A stretch of DNA of 64,000 nucleotides, taken from Halobacteriovorax sp. DA5. GTDB taxonomy: Bacteria; Bdellovibrionota; Bacteriovoracia; Bacteriovoracales; Bacteriovoracaceae. This document shows, piece after piece, positions 9,388 to 20,000 of the stretch. The notes below the pieces were generated by a model that saw only the letters and a program-made list of their open reading frames with translations, did not search any database and had not been told where the DNA came from. Position 1 is the stretch's first letter, and every line of letters starts with the position of its first letter. The stretch covers positions 62,001-126,000 of the forward strand of contig NZ_PPDJ01000007.1 in assembly GCF_002903145.1 (NCBI RefSeq), written 5' to 3'. The position numbers and the translations under genes were made by a program.

Positions 9388-10585
9388 AGAGAGACTCTCC
9401 AAGAGTGTATTTATAATCAACTTTAGAAGTTGCTAATTGTGCTTCTAGCATGACTTTTTTTAATAAAATTGTTTGCAGTCGCAATTCACTCTGCAAAAGC
9501 TCTACATATGAGCTATTGCCACGACCGTAAGATTTTGAAGTGATTGATCGCGAGTTTTTAGCGAAGTTTACAGACTTCTTAGTAATAATTTGTAACTCCG
9601 CTTTTAATTTCTCAATATCATCTTTAATAATATTTAAATCACGATTCTTCTTAAGCTTGTAATCTTCCAATTTCTTGATTGCGGCATAACGATTTGCAAC
9701 AGCTGCACCTTTTCCACCACTTTTGTCATCTGAAACCGGAATAGGAAATGTTATTTGTGCTCCAACGAAGTCACCATTCTTATCTATTTCATCTGAACGA
9801 AATGTATAACCTAAAGAGACTGTAATATCTGGAATATAAGCAAGATTAGCTTGTTCAACAGCAAACTCTCCTGCGATCTTTCCTTCTTCGAGGGCCTTAA
9901 GACGATTATCTTTTATATCCTCTTTCATAGACTTATCTAATAAACTCCAAGGAACACTTTTGTAATCAAAGCTAGTAGCACGATCTCCAAGTAAGTATTT
10001 GAGCTGTGCCTTATTCTGTTTTAATTCGAAAGTCTTATTACTTAGTTCACTTTCAATTTCTGACTTTCTAATTTGAATATCAAGTAGAGCTTGCTGAGTA
10101 ATGCGTCCATTTGAATAGAGCTTCTTACTTACTTTCAGAATATTATTAATCCATGCTATGTTTTCTTTTAAAATGAATAGCTCGCTTTCAATTTTACGAT
10201 TCCCAATAACATTTCCCCATAGGGCCTTAACAAGTGCTTGCTCATAATCAAGTGCAGAAAAATTCATGGCCCTTGCTTGAGCATTCATACTTTCAGATGC
10301 TTTGCCGTACTTGTTGGAAAGAGCAATCTTCTGAGAAATACCTAGCTCTAGGCCAGTCATTGGAGTTTGGTTGTAATCGAGAGTCTCCACCGGAAAGTTC
10401 TTGGCAGCAACCTTAAACATTGGGTCTCCCCAAGAACTTTTTTGTTTTGAAGACTCAACAAGAGATTTAGCACTTCCCTTAATGGCCTCAACACTATTGT
10501 GATTAGCTAATTCTCCAACGGCTTGCTTAAAGCTGAAGGCCATGGTGCTAGTAGAAATACAAATGATTAAAGCAGACTTAAACAT
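9380..10585 (-). CDS. cusC: TolC-family outer-membrane channel of the copper pump
   Basis: This 401-residue protein is the outer-membrane exit duct of the tripartite pump. It has a signal peptide (MFKSALIICISTSTMAFS) and then the two long coiled-coil repeats of outer-membrane efflux proteins. The first includes the NGRITQQALLDIQIRKSEIE heptads, and the second ends in a matching SYVELLQSELRLQT segment. It is slightly shorter than typical CusC or TolC proteins but carries both halves. It sits between csoR, eight bases upstream, and the adaptor gene, which it overlaps. Confidence 0.9.
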   Translation of the reverse strand: MFKSALIICISTSTMAFSFKQAVGELANHNSVEAIKGSAKSLVESSKQKSSWGDPMFKVAAKNFPVETLDYNQTPMTGLELGISQKIALSNKYGKASESMNAQARAMNFSALDYEQALVKALWGNVIGNRKIESELFILKENIAWINNILKVSKKLYSNGRITQQALLDIQIRKSEIESELSNKTFELKQNKAQLKYLLGDRATSFDYKSVPWSLLDKSMKEDIKDNRLKALEEGKIAGEFAVEQANLAYIPDITVSLGYTFRSDEIDKNGDFVGAQITFPIPVSDDKSGGKGAAVANRYAAIKKLEDYKLKKNRDLNIIKDDIEKLKAELQIITKKSVNFAKNSRSITSKSYGRGNSSYVELLQSELRLQTILLKKVMLEAQLATSKVDYKYTLGESLYE

Positions 10586-10593
10586 AATAAAAC

Positions 10594-10875
10594 CTATGAC
10601 TTTGCTGATTTTTTTAGAAGTTCCATGATCTCACTGATTTTTTCTTCAGAATCCTTTTCAGAACCTGATTTGATGGCCTTCATAACACAACTATTCAAAT
10701 GTGATTCTAGAATCACATGTTCAAGCCCCTTTAGAGCACTTCTTATGGATTTAATCTGAGTAAGAATATCAACACAATACTTACCATCTTCAATCATATT
10801 CTTAATTCCACGAACTTGACCTTCAATACGATTAACTCTTGTTAATGTTGATTTGTGATCTGGGTGCTTACTCAT
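10594..10875 (-). CDS. csoR: CsoR-family copper-sensing repressor
   Basis: This 93-residue all-helical DUF156 repressor releases DNA on binding Cu(I). The diagnostic metal ligands are present: Cys34, His59 and Cys63, in the contexts YCVDIL and ESHLNSC, matching the Cys-His-Cys site of CsoR. The N-terminal TRVNRIEGQVRGI is the family signature. It is encoded inside the copper operon and overlaps the end of copA by four bases (ATGA). A CsoR-like palindrome lies before the first gene of the operon (13336-13356), consistent with autoregulation. Confidence 0.93.
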   Translation of the reverse strand: MSKHPDHKSTLTRVNRIEGQVRGIKNMIEDGKYCVDILTQIKSIRSALKGLEHVILESHLNSCVMKAIKSGSEKDSEEKISEIMELLKKSAKS

Positions 10876-13070
10876 ATTAATTTCCTTATTCTTAAACTAT
10901 TTGAAACAACTGAAATACTACTTAGTCCCATGGCAACACTTGCAAGTACTGGAGGCATTGTCGGCCCACCGAAGATAACAAGCACACCAGCGGCAATTGG
11001 AATTAGTAATGTATTATAAATCATTGATAAGAAGAGATTTTGCTTGATGATCTTCATTGTCCCTTTAGCAAGTTCAATGAATTCAACTGCCTTGGCTATA
11101 TCACCTTTAACAATCGTCACATCTGATGCACTAATAGCAACATCAGTTCCAGTTCCCATTGCCATTGAAAGATTTGCCTTTGCGAGAGCTGGCGCATCGT
11201 TAATTCCATCACCAATCATAGCAACCTTACGTCCTTCTTTTTGTAGACGCTCAATTTGAGAAGCTTTTCCAAGAGGCAGTGCTCTAGCGATAAAGTGATC
11301 AACACCCACTTCTTCACTAACACTTTTTGCAACGATTTCGTTATCACCAGTAATCATCCAAGTCTCAATTCCAAGAGATTTGAAATGATCGATGGCCTCT
11401 TTCGCACTAGGCTTAATCTCATCACCTACAATCAGTGTAGCAACATGTTCTTTATTTCGAGCAACAAAGATGAAACTTCCGATCTTATCCGATTCCAAAT
11501 CAACATCGCGTTTGATTCTTAAATCATCTAAGAGCGACTCGTTTCCAATTTGGTATTCGATATCGTCGATATCAGCGATAATTCCCTTACCTTTTATAAC
11601 TTCAAAACCATCTGGTTCATTTAAGTTAACACCTTTTTCTTTTGCAAAATTTAAAACGGCCTTTGCAAGAGGGTGCTCTGAAAATTGCTCAATAGAAGCA
11701 AGGTGAGCAAGAATTTGTTTTTCATCCTCTCCTTCTTTATAAAGTGAATCAATAACACTTGGGCGTCCAAATGTAATTGTCCCTGTTTTATCAAAGATCA
11801 CTGTATCAATTTCAACGGCCTTCTCAATCACTTCTCCTCCACCAATAAGGAGACCTTTTAAAGAGGCTCGACCAGTTGAAACAACAACAGCAGTAGGTGT
11901 TGCGAGTCCAAGAGCACAAGGACAGGCAATAACAAGAACTGCAATAAAATTAGAAATTGAATTCCCCCATCTTGGCTCTCCTCCATAGAAGTACCAAGCA
12001 AGAAAAGTCACAACAGCTATAACAATAACCACTGGAGTGAAGACTCCACTAATTTTATCTGCATATTTTTGAATATTTGGTTTAGAAGACTGGGCCTCTT
12101 CAACGAACTTGATAATCTGAGAAAGGAAAGTATCACTACCAACTTTTGTGGCTTTATAATCAATGACATGATCACCATTGATTGTTCCAGCAAAGACTTG
12201 CTCCCCCTCTCCTTTAGTGACAGGTAGAGGTTCTCCAGAAATCATCGATTCATCAATAGCACTACTACCTTTAATGATCTTCCCATCAACTGCAAATTTC
12301 TCACCAGGACGAACTCTTAAAGTATCCCCAGCCTGAACTTCACTGATAGCAACTTCCACAAATGAGTCACCTTTTAAGATCGTCGCTTTTTTTGCTGACA
12401 ATTTAAAGAGATCATTAAGGGCCTCTTTCGTTTTCTTCTTCGCTCTTTCTTCAAAGTACTGTCCTAAGAAAACAAATGAAGTAATGAATCCAACGGCTTC
12501 AAAATAGACTCTAGTTGTTAAGCCTAGTTCAACACTTAAATTTGTAAATACTGTGATAAACACACTATAAAGAAAAGCCGCTGTTGTCCCTAATCCAATA
12601 AGGGTATTCATATTGGAGCGACCACTTTTTAGAAATTGTAGAAGTGAGCGTTGGAATTTTAAACCAATCCATGCCCAAATTGGTGTCGTTAAAACTAGCT
12701 GAATATACCAATTAGCTTTTTTACTTGGCCATCCTTTAAGTGGTCCCATCTCAAACATAAAGACCGCAATAGCAAGAGTCATCCCAATCACAAACTTATG
12801 GAAATTATCCTTTTCAATTGATTTTACAGGAGCTGACTCACTTAGCATCTCTTCTTCGGATTGAATTGTATAACCAAGTTCAACAATTTTATTTTCAATA
12901 TCATCTAAGACATTCTTATTCTCAAATTCAAAGTGACCACTTTCAATTGCATAATTTACACTTGAAAGTTTAACTCCATCAATTTTTGAAACTTCACTTT
13001 CAATAGAAGCTGCACAACTTGCACAGCTCATACCTGAAATTTTTAAGTTTACACTATTTTGTGTTTCCAC
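10872..13070 (-). CDS. copA: Cu(I)-exporting P1B-type ATPase
   Basis: This 732-residue enzyme uses ATP to move Cu(I) from cytoplasm to periplasm. It has one N-terminal metal-binding domain (GMSCASC, about residues 13-19) and eight membrane helices. The transport motif is CPC at residues 383-385, with phosphorylation Asp427 in DKTGT, SEHPLA in the nucleotide-binding domain and the GDGINDAP hinge. CPC together with the C-terminal helix residues MGLSSISVVSNSLR fits the Cu(I) subgroup. The start is a GTG preceded by TAGGAG, eight bases after the copZ-like gene. Confidence 0.95.
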   Translation of the reverse strand: METQNSVNLKISGMSCASCAASIESEVSKIDGVKLSSVNYAIESGHFEFENKNVLDDIENKIVELGYTIQSEEEMLSESAPVKSIEKDNFHKFVIGMTLAIAVFMFEMGPLKGWPSKKANWYIQLVLTTPIWAWIGLKFQRSLLQFLKSGRSNMNTLIGLGTTAAFLYSVFITVFTNLSVELGLTTRVYFEAVGFITSFVFLGQYFEERAKKKTKEALNDLFKLSAKKATILKGDSFVEVAISEVQAGDTLRVRPGEKFAVDGKIIKGSSAIDESMISGEPLPVTKGEGEQVFAGTINGDHVIDYKATKVGSDTFLSQIIKFVEEAQSSKPNIQKYADKISGVFTPVVIVIAVVTFLAWYFYGGEPRWGNSISNFIAVLVIACPCALGLATPTAVVVSTGRASLKGLLIGGGEVIEKAVEIDTVIFDKTGTITFGRPSVIDSLYKEGEDEKQILAHLASIEQFSEHPLAKAVLNFAKEKGVNLNEPDGFEVIKGKGIIADIDDIEYQIGNESLLDDLRIKRDVDLESDKIGSFIFVARNKEHVATLIVGDEIKPSAKEAIDHFKSLGIETWMITGDNEIVAKSVSEEVGVDHFIARALPLGKASQIERLQKEGRKVAMIGDGINDAPALAKANLSMAMGTGTDVAISASDVTIVKGDIAKAVEFIELAKGTMKIIKQNLFLSMIYNTLLIPIAAGVLVIFGGPTMPPVLASVAMGLSSISVVSNSLRIRKLI

Positions 13071-13078
13071 TCAGTCTC

Positions 13079-13303
13079 CTAAGCCTCAAGTTTTTTCATG
13101 CTTGTTACAGGAAATCCGATTTCCCCTAGCATTGACTTGATTTGCATATTTGAAAAACCTTGCTCTCCACTAACAAGAACTTCCTGGTTTTCGATATCAA
13201 CATTTATATTTGTCACTCCTGTAAGCTCCTTTAGTTGCTTTTCAACCTTACCTACACATCCCCCACACTTAATTCCACTGACAACAAATTTAACTGTTTT
13301 CAC
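13079..13303 (-). CDS. copZ: CopZ-like copper chaperone (HMA domain)
   Basis: This 74-residue stand-alone heavy-metal-associated domain probably carries Cu(I) in the cytoplasm to CopA or CsoR. The metal loop is GIKCGGC, where the usual GMTC Met is replaced by Ile. The ferredoxin-like pattern (VKFVVSGIKC, LTGVTNINVDIENQEVLV) is complete. It is the first gene of the copper operon, with the ribosome binding site GAGAGGAGATGAA and the CsoR-like operator just upstream. Confidence 0.88.
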   Translation of the reverse strand: MKTVKFVVSGIKCGGCVGKVEKQLKELTGVTNINVDIENQEVLVSGEQGFSNMQIKSMLGEIGFPVTSMKKLEA

Positions 13304-13335
13304 TTCATCTCTCCTCTCTAAGAATAACTAAAACC

Positions 13336-13356
13336 ATATACCCCTATAGGGTATAT
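13336..13356. promoter_or_regulatory. CsoR-type operator upstream of the copper operon
   Basis: The core TACCCCTATAGGGTA, flanked by symmetric AT/TA bases, is a near-perfect palindrome. It closely matches the C/G-tract pseudo-palindromes bound by CsoR repressors (TACCC...GGGTA). It lies about 33 bases before the copZ-like start and would overlap the promoter. Confidence 0.8.
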
Positions 13357-13420
13357 TAAAATATTACGCCTCTCCTAAAAATAAAGCAATTAAAGATTGG
13401 TTAATTGACATAGAAATGAC

Positions 13421-13444
13421 AAAGGCCCTAAGAAAAGGGCCCTA
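13421..13444 (-). terminator. Probable terminator of the gene ending at 13474
   Basis: On the minus strand GGCCCT pairs with AGGGCC across a short T-rich loop and is followed by TTTGTCATTT. It starts 30 bases past the stop and also separates this gene from the copper operon. Confidence 0.55.
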
Positions 13445-13473
13445 AGTAACTGAATTAATTTATATCTAAATAG

Positions 13474-13890
13474 TTATTTCTGACTCGGTAATTTGGGGCC
13501 AACAAAACGATCATCATTATAGACCATATCAACACTTGAAGGGCCTCGTAATTCCTCAACGGTTTTATGGGCCAATAATGCTACGATCATCTCATCTGGT
13601 TTCATTTGATTAAAAATATGTCCAATAATTGATTTTCTAAGCTTGTCATCATCTTCACAACAAATAAGCTCTCTAATACTAGGTCCTGCTACTTCATTCG
13701 ACTTTACCTCTATCACTGTTTCCTCTTGTATGGGGCCGACAAATTCTTGTCCAAACTCCTGAACTTCAAGACAGCGAACTTGTGCAACTTCACCACAGCG
13801 AAGTAAATTATCCAATTGCGAGTCCTGTGCGAAACTAATTGACGAATATGCCAGTGCAAAATAGAGAATACCGAATTTAATCAAGATCAT
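13474..13890 (-). CDS. Exported hypothetical protein
   Basis: This protein has 138 residues, starting at the ATG at 13890, which follows AGGAGGAAGC; an earlier in-frame ATG has no such site. The signal peptide is MILIKFGILYFALAYSSISFAQ. The mature part is acidic, with five cysteines (RCGE, RCLEV, ICCED) and two FVGP segments, in EFVGPI and RFVGPK, the second near the C-terminus. No family was recognised. It is the last gene on this strand before the copper operon and lies downstream of the fibre genes, so an accessory role in the fibre locus is possible but unproven. Confidence 0.6.
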   Translation of the reverse strand: MILIKFGILYFALAYSSISFAQDSQLDNLLRCGEVAQVRCLEVQEFGQEFVGPIQEETVIEVKSNEVAGPSIRELICCEDDDKLRKSIIGHIFNQMKPDEMIVALLAHKTVEELRGPSSVDMVYNDDRFVGPKLPSQK

Positions 13891-14009
13891 GCTTCCTCCT
13901 GGCCAACGTACAACATTCAAGTTAGCAAGATGATCAATAATGTATATTGTAACCTTCTTTTGAAAATCAATCAGATAAGATTCTAAGCTACTGAAATCTC
14001 AATACTAAC

Positions 14010-14023
14010 GTTAACATGTTAAC
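14010..14023. repeat. 14-base perfect palindrome downstream of fibre gene 1
   Basis: GTTAACATGTTAAC is perfectly self-complementary and lies 13 bases past the 3' end of the first fibre gene. It may form a weak 3' hairpin or be a protein site; there is no GC-rich stem. Confidence 0.35.
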
Positions 14024-14035
14024 AATAATTTTTGA

Positions 14036-17000
14036 CTAGTTTTTCGGGCAAAGAGGCATGTCAGGATCTTTCTGACAGAGGTAGGCCTTGAGAATCTCAT
14101 TCTCTTCTTTTAGAGTTTCAACTTGCTCTTCTAACGATGCTACTCGACGAGAAATCCCTTCTTGCATAAGATTTAGCATACGCTTATTTTCTTCAATCTG
14201 ACTTTGCTGCTCTTTTGTCGCATTAATAAGGGCCAAGAAGATTGGATCGTTATCAACTGTTAGATAATCATCAGTTGTCGTTCTAACTGCTTCAGGAATC
14301 ACTTTTTGAATCTCTTGTGCAATAAAACCAGAGTGTTCTCTTTCATTGAGAATACCAAGAGCGTTATCTTCTTTGTAACGATACTTAATTGTATCAATGG
14401 CCATAATAGCATCTAGGCCATAAGTGAATTCACCTGTAATATCTTTTAAGCGTGCATCAGAATATGTGGCCCAAGAACCACCACCTGGTTTAGCGGCCGT
14501 TCCGTTAACAACAAGTCTTTCTCCGGCTTCGGCCAATTGAACACTTGCAGACGTACCAATTGCAACCCCACGATAGTGAGTGCTATCACCAACATCTGGT
14601 TGAAGATGAAGTGTTGAAAAGTAGCCGCCATACGTGTCCGTTGTAGTATGTCTAGCGAGGATCCACGCCCTTCTTCCGTTTAAATCGCCATTAGTCCCGA
14701 TCTCAACGGCGTTATTACTATTAGAAAATTTCGCAACAATATTACCTTGGGCAATACTAGTTGGATATGAAGCAGTATTGTCTCCTGCATGAGCATGCAT
14801 CGTAGCCGCAGGGTTTGTCGTTCCCACTCCTAGCTTTCTTGACGAGCTTAGAGTCATTGCATAGATATCATCAAACTGAGAAGTCGCATCTTTTGAACCA
14901 TCATCATCTGTATCAAAAGTGAAATATAGCTTCCCTTCATCTAGTCCAAGCCTAAAGTCATCTGCATTAACCGAACTATCTTGTAGAACAAGTCCTGGCC
15001 TATAAGCAAAAATTTTAACATCTGATGTATTATTGGCCGCCGTAGCATCTTCAAAAAGCGCCATTGAACTTCCATTATCAGAAACGCGTCTTACTTCAAA
15101 TTTTGAACTTGGTGTCACTGTTCCGACTCCAACATTTGCAGATTCACTTATATAAAAATCTGGATCAGCATCGCCAAAAGTTGCAGTATTGGCCTTAAGT
15201 CCCAGTCCTTTACTTTGACCTGATTGAATAAGTCCTGCACCATTTCCACCATTAAGACTTACATCAAGTCCCATATATAAACCTTGATTATTATCTCTTA
15301 CAGAAATAAATTTATCATTTAAGCTACCATCTCCAAAAAGTGCAACATTACCGTTAGTTCCAACATCTAGAGTTGTACGTGGTATCGTTTTTCCAATCCC
15401 AACATTACCAATTACAGGATTTAAAAGAAGGTCGTGAACTGCTGCCCCTGAAGATTGAGTTTGGATAATCTTCTTTCCGGCAGAATCGATATAAACATCA
15501 AGATATTCATCATTTGTCCCATCACTATTCTTATCAGCGATTAGTCGAATACCTTCATAATTATCAGCGACTCCACTTTGCTGAATTGAAAGACGTGCAG
15601 AAGGAGCAGTCGTTCCCATTCCAATCTTTCCTGATGCATGATCCACAACAAGACTCTTACTACCCGCGAGATCTTCTTTTTGCCCCGTAAAAATTTTCAC
15701 ATTTCTAAGGTTTGAATTTGCTCTAATTTTAAAATTAGCAAGTGGAAGGCCTCCTGTATCAACTGCACCACTGGCCTTAGTGAAAGCGCCATTAGGCTTA
15801 GTAATTTTCCAAGTGATGATATTATTAGTAATATTCACATGCCCTTTTAAGCCCTTCTGTCCAGAGACATAAGTGTGACTAACATTTCCAAGCACTGTAG
15901 AAACACCTGCAATTGTCTTTCTAACCGCCTGCTCATTATCACCTTCATGTGAAACACGGTAATAGTTATTACTATCTAAACCAAATTGAAATGGATCAGC
16001 CCCTGTACTGTCAAAGTCAAATGTAATATTGATTCCTGTGGCCGTTGCACCAGCGGAAAAATCGTAAGCAGTATCACTCCACTCACTTGCAGCAACAAGA
16101 AACATTGGATCAATTGATTGAACACTAGTTCCCTTAATTGTTCCCACGACATCAAGGGCAGTTATTGGTGATGAAGTTCCAATCCCTACTTTCCCACTTC
16201 TTTCAAATGTCATAATATGGTTATCAACAGTATCATCATTAGTTCCATAACGCATTTGTAGAGAGTGAACAGGAGTTGAGGTTGATTCAAGTTTATAGAA
16301 TGAATCGGCTTCAAATGCACCTAGGTGCATAAGATTCTGTGTTCCACTATTTGTACGAGGTGCCCCAACTTGTACAGAAGGAGTTGCTGTACCACCAGTG
16401 TTTGCAGGACCTAAGATACTCTTACCATTGACATGAAGTTTTTCACTCGGAGTAGCTGTTCCGATACCTACATTACCTGAGTTATCAACTGTCATCTTAG
16501 TTGTGCCACCAGTTTGAAAATTGATCACTCCTGTTCCATTGACATCAGTATCAGCAGAGATTGTATTATCTGCAATATTAGAAGATGATGACGAGTTAAC
16601 CCCAGTTAGACTTGAACCATCCCCTATAAAAGCTGTTGCTTTTACATTACCGCTAACTTCCAGTTTTTCACTTGGAGTCGTTGTTCCAAGACCGAGATTA
16701 CCTGCTTTTGTATAATAAAGACTTCCACGAATTCGAGAGTACTCTTTAACATTTAAAACGGCTGTTAAGTCAACATCGTCTTCATTGATAAACTTAAAGG
16801 CATCAGCATCTGCTTGTGATCGAAAGCCTTGAAAACCAATATTATTAGCATGAAATGTACTATCCGCATCGTAGCGTAGTGCCCACCATGTCTCACCTTT
16901 ATAAGTAATTTCAGCTAGAGCAATTTTTGCATCAACGCGATAAGCGTTTGTGATCTCTCCTACATCTGTATAAACAGATGATGTATCAATCACAACATCA

Positions 17001-20000
17001 ACAAAGTAAGGACGAGGGATGGCCGTGGCACTTCCACGATGTCCGTAGATGCGTCCATAGACCTTGTCTTCACTAGATGACTTAGCAAGTAAGAAGTAAG
17101 AAAGATTAGTATAATCGTAATTAGCGTAAGTGACCTGCTCACTTGTATAAAAACCAGAAAACTCAGCATCACCATCAACTGATAATTTTGCAGTTGGTGC
17201 CGTTATACCAATTCCGACATTTCCTGTTTCATCAATTGTCATTCTCGTAATATTATTCGTTCTTAGTCCGTACTTATGATTAGTCATGGCCCCTGAGAAG
17301 GCTTCTCCTGCGATACTTGTTCCCATTGCAAATTCAATATCATTTGCTACATCTCGACCACCGTAAAATGCTCCACCACTTCCTTGAACCATAACCATTC
17401 GATCGGCCGCAATACCAACTGTTGCAGAAGCTTCAGGAGTAATCCCAGGCTCTTGAAATAAAGCGATAAAATCATTTCCGTCGACTGCATCATCAGCAAC
17501 AACATGAAGTTTTCTTGTAGGACTTGCCGTCCCAATACCTACATTACCACCAGTGTATGAAATATCACTTCCACTAGTCGCCCACTGAGTCGCGCGATCA
17601 TCAACATAAGTCTTTATCGAACTAACCGATGGAGCTTGTCCTGTTTCTGTACCGGCCATTGAATTGATAACAAGATTTGAGTTTGCTGCAATCGAAGTTG
17701 AATGTGCATTTAATTGACCTTGAACTTTTCCAAATGCTTCTAAGATAGTATCTGTAGCTGTAACACTTGAAGCCGCACCTGTTACATATCCAGTTAGCGC
17801 AACATCAATGGCAGGATTATAATTAATAATTGAATCAGCAAGCTTATCTCCTGCTCCAACTTGAGCAATCTTGCCGTTTGTTGTCCCCACATCAACCGCA
17901 AGAGTTCCAGTTGAAGTAATAGTTCCACCAGTTAGACCTGTTCCACCAACAACAGAAGTTACAGTTCCGCCACTTCCAGTAGGCCACGATGTTCGACAAT
18001 CACCACCGATACAAAGTTCTGTCCCTTTTACTCTACCAACAACTTCAAGCATTTCAGATGGGTTTGTAGTCCCAATACCCACATTACCGTTACTACTTAT
18101 TCGCATGACTTCATCACTAGCAGTGATACCGTTGCTCAAAATAATACCACTCGTATCAAGTTTTATTCGGCGGGAGTTATCCCCAAGCTTGATATAGCCT
18201 TCATTAGTGCTACTGGTAATACCTCCGACCTCAAGTCCATTAATTCTTGCGTGGGCATAGCCCGTTGAATTAGAAGCAGAAAAGGGAACATAATTGCCCG
18301 AAGAATTATAAGTAATGGCCCCTGAAGAGTTAAGACCACCAGCGGTAATTACACCATTAACAGTGAGCGGGCTTATTGGCGAAGTTGTTCCAATACCAAC
18401 TTGTCCGCTATCAAAGTAGATATCACTTGCTGAATTTGTCCACTGAGATTGATTAACACCAGCAATTTCAGTTGTGACATAATTTTTCATGGCATCTACA
18501 GAAGCAGCTTGCCCAGTCTCATTACCTGCCGTCGAGTTAATAACTAGAGTTGAATTTCCAGCAATCGAAGTTGCGTGAGCATCAAGTTGCCCCTGAACTT
18601 TAGCAAATGCCTGTAAGATTGTATCTGTTGCCACGACACTTGAAGCAGCTCCTGTTAAATATCCAGTCAAGGCAACATCAAGAGCAGGATTATAATTAAT
18701 GATTGAATCCGCTAGCTTATCCCCTGCTCCAACTTGAGCAATCTTGCCATTTGTTGTTCCCACATCAACAGCAAGAGTTCCTGAAGAAGTAATCGTTCCA
18801 CCAGTAAGTCCTGTGCCACCAGTTACAGATGTAACTGTTCCAGCATTTCCAGTTGGCCAAGCTGTACGACAGTCGGCCCCAATACAAACTCCTGTTGCTT
18901 TGATATTGCCATCAACATCTAATTTTTGTGTTGGCGCTAAAACACCTATACCTACTCGCCCAGCATTTGTTACTGCTAAACTTTCAATTTGAGTTGCATC
19001 CACATCACTTACAATTCTTAGTGAGTGATAGGCATTATTAACACCTTCGTTTGCAATGAGAAGACCCGACATATTAGAAAGATTTGTAAGACTTGAAATA
19101 TCAGCATCAGTTGCACCAAAGCGCATGACATTTAAGTCATTGGCAGAACCCACAACATGTAGTGGACCCATCGGAGTATTTGTTCCAACACCAACATAGC
19201 CAGTGTTAAAATAAATATCCAGTCCAGAATCTGTCCACTGCGAAGAAGTGATCCCTCCAGTCTGTGAAGTCACATAAGTTTTAACAGCATTTACAGATGG
19301 AGCAATTGTTGTTTGCACCCCACTCATATCATCGATCACTTTTGCATCAGCGAGATTCGTGGCCGTTGTATCAACATAAGTTTTAATAATATTTTCAGTG
19401 GCAACCGCACCAGTCGTTCCAAGTGGGCCAGCACTATTAACAGTCAAACCAACATCACCTGGAGTTGCCCCGGCCTTGTTAATCTTTGACCAAGAAATCG
19501 CTGCGTTCGTATTGATATCAGCATCCACAATTAAGTTATCTTGAATATCACTTGCCGTTGTTGAAGGTGGTGTTGTTGTACCACTAGTAACACGTCCATA
19601 GTCGTCAACAGTAACTGAATAATATGTATCCCCTGTCACAACAGTTGGAAGACCAATCACTCCAGCATTATTAACAAGAGTAGAATCAACACTTACAGAA
19701 GCAGTTTGATCCACACACACAAATTCATTTAAATTATTAATTGAAACAACTTGTCCATCTGAACACGTACTTTTGAAATCAACGCTATCAGGTGTGATAG
19801 CATCATTTGCAATTGTCTCAGCAAGAGCTGCGTGATTGGCGTAAACTGAAATTGGAGTCGCTAGAATATTTTGAGAGTCATAGACAACAGGGTTTGCAAT
19901 ATCAGTAATGTCTGTGACTTGAATAACGAGAGTTTCAGAAGGTGGAATAGCATCAATCACTGCAGCAATACCTGTAAAGTCTAACTCAACAGTATAAATA

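Noticed and set aside
10872..13303. Plus-strand frames inside copA and the RND genes
   Set aside because: Antisense shadows of strongly conserved transporters.
17871..18197. Plus-strand open frames within the fibre genes (also 18744-18992, 25340-25624, 22553-22813)
   Set aside because: They mirror the repeated Thr/Val/Gly-rich fibre modules on the opposite strand, recur with the repeats and lack ribosome sites; they are shadows of the fibre genes.
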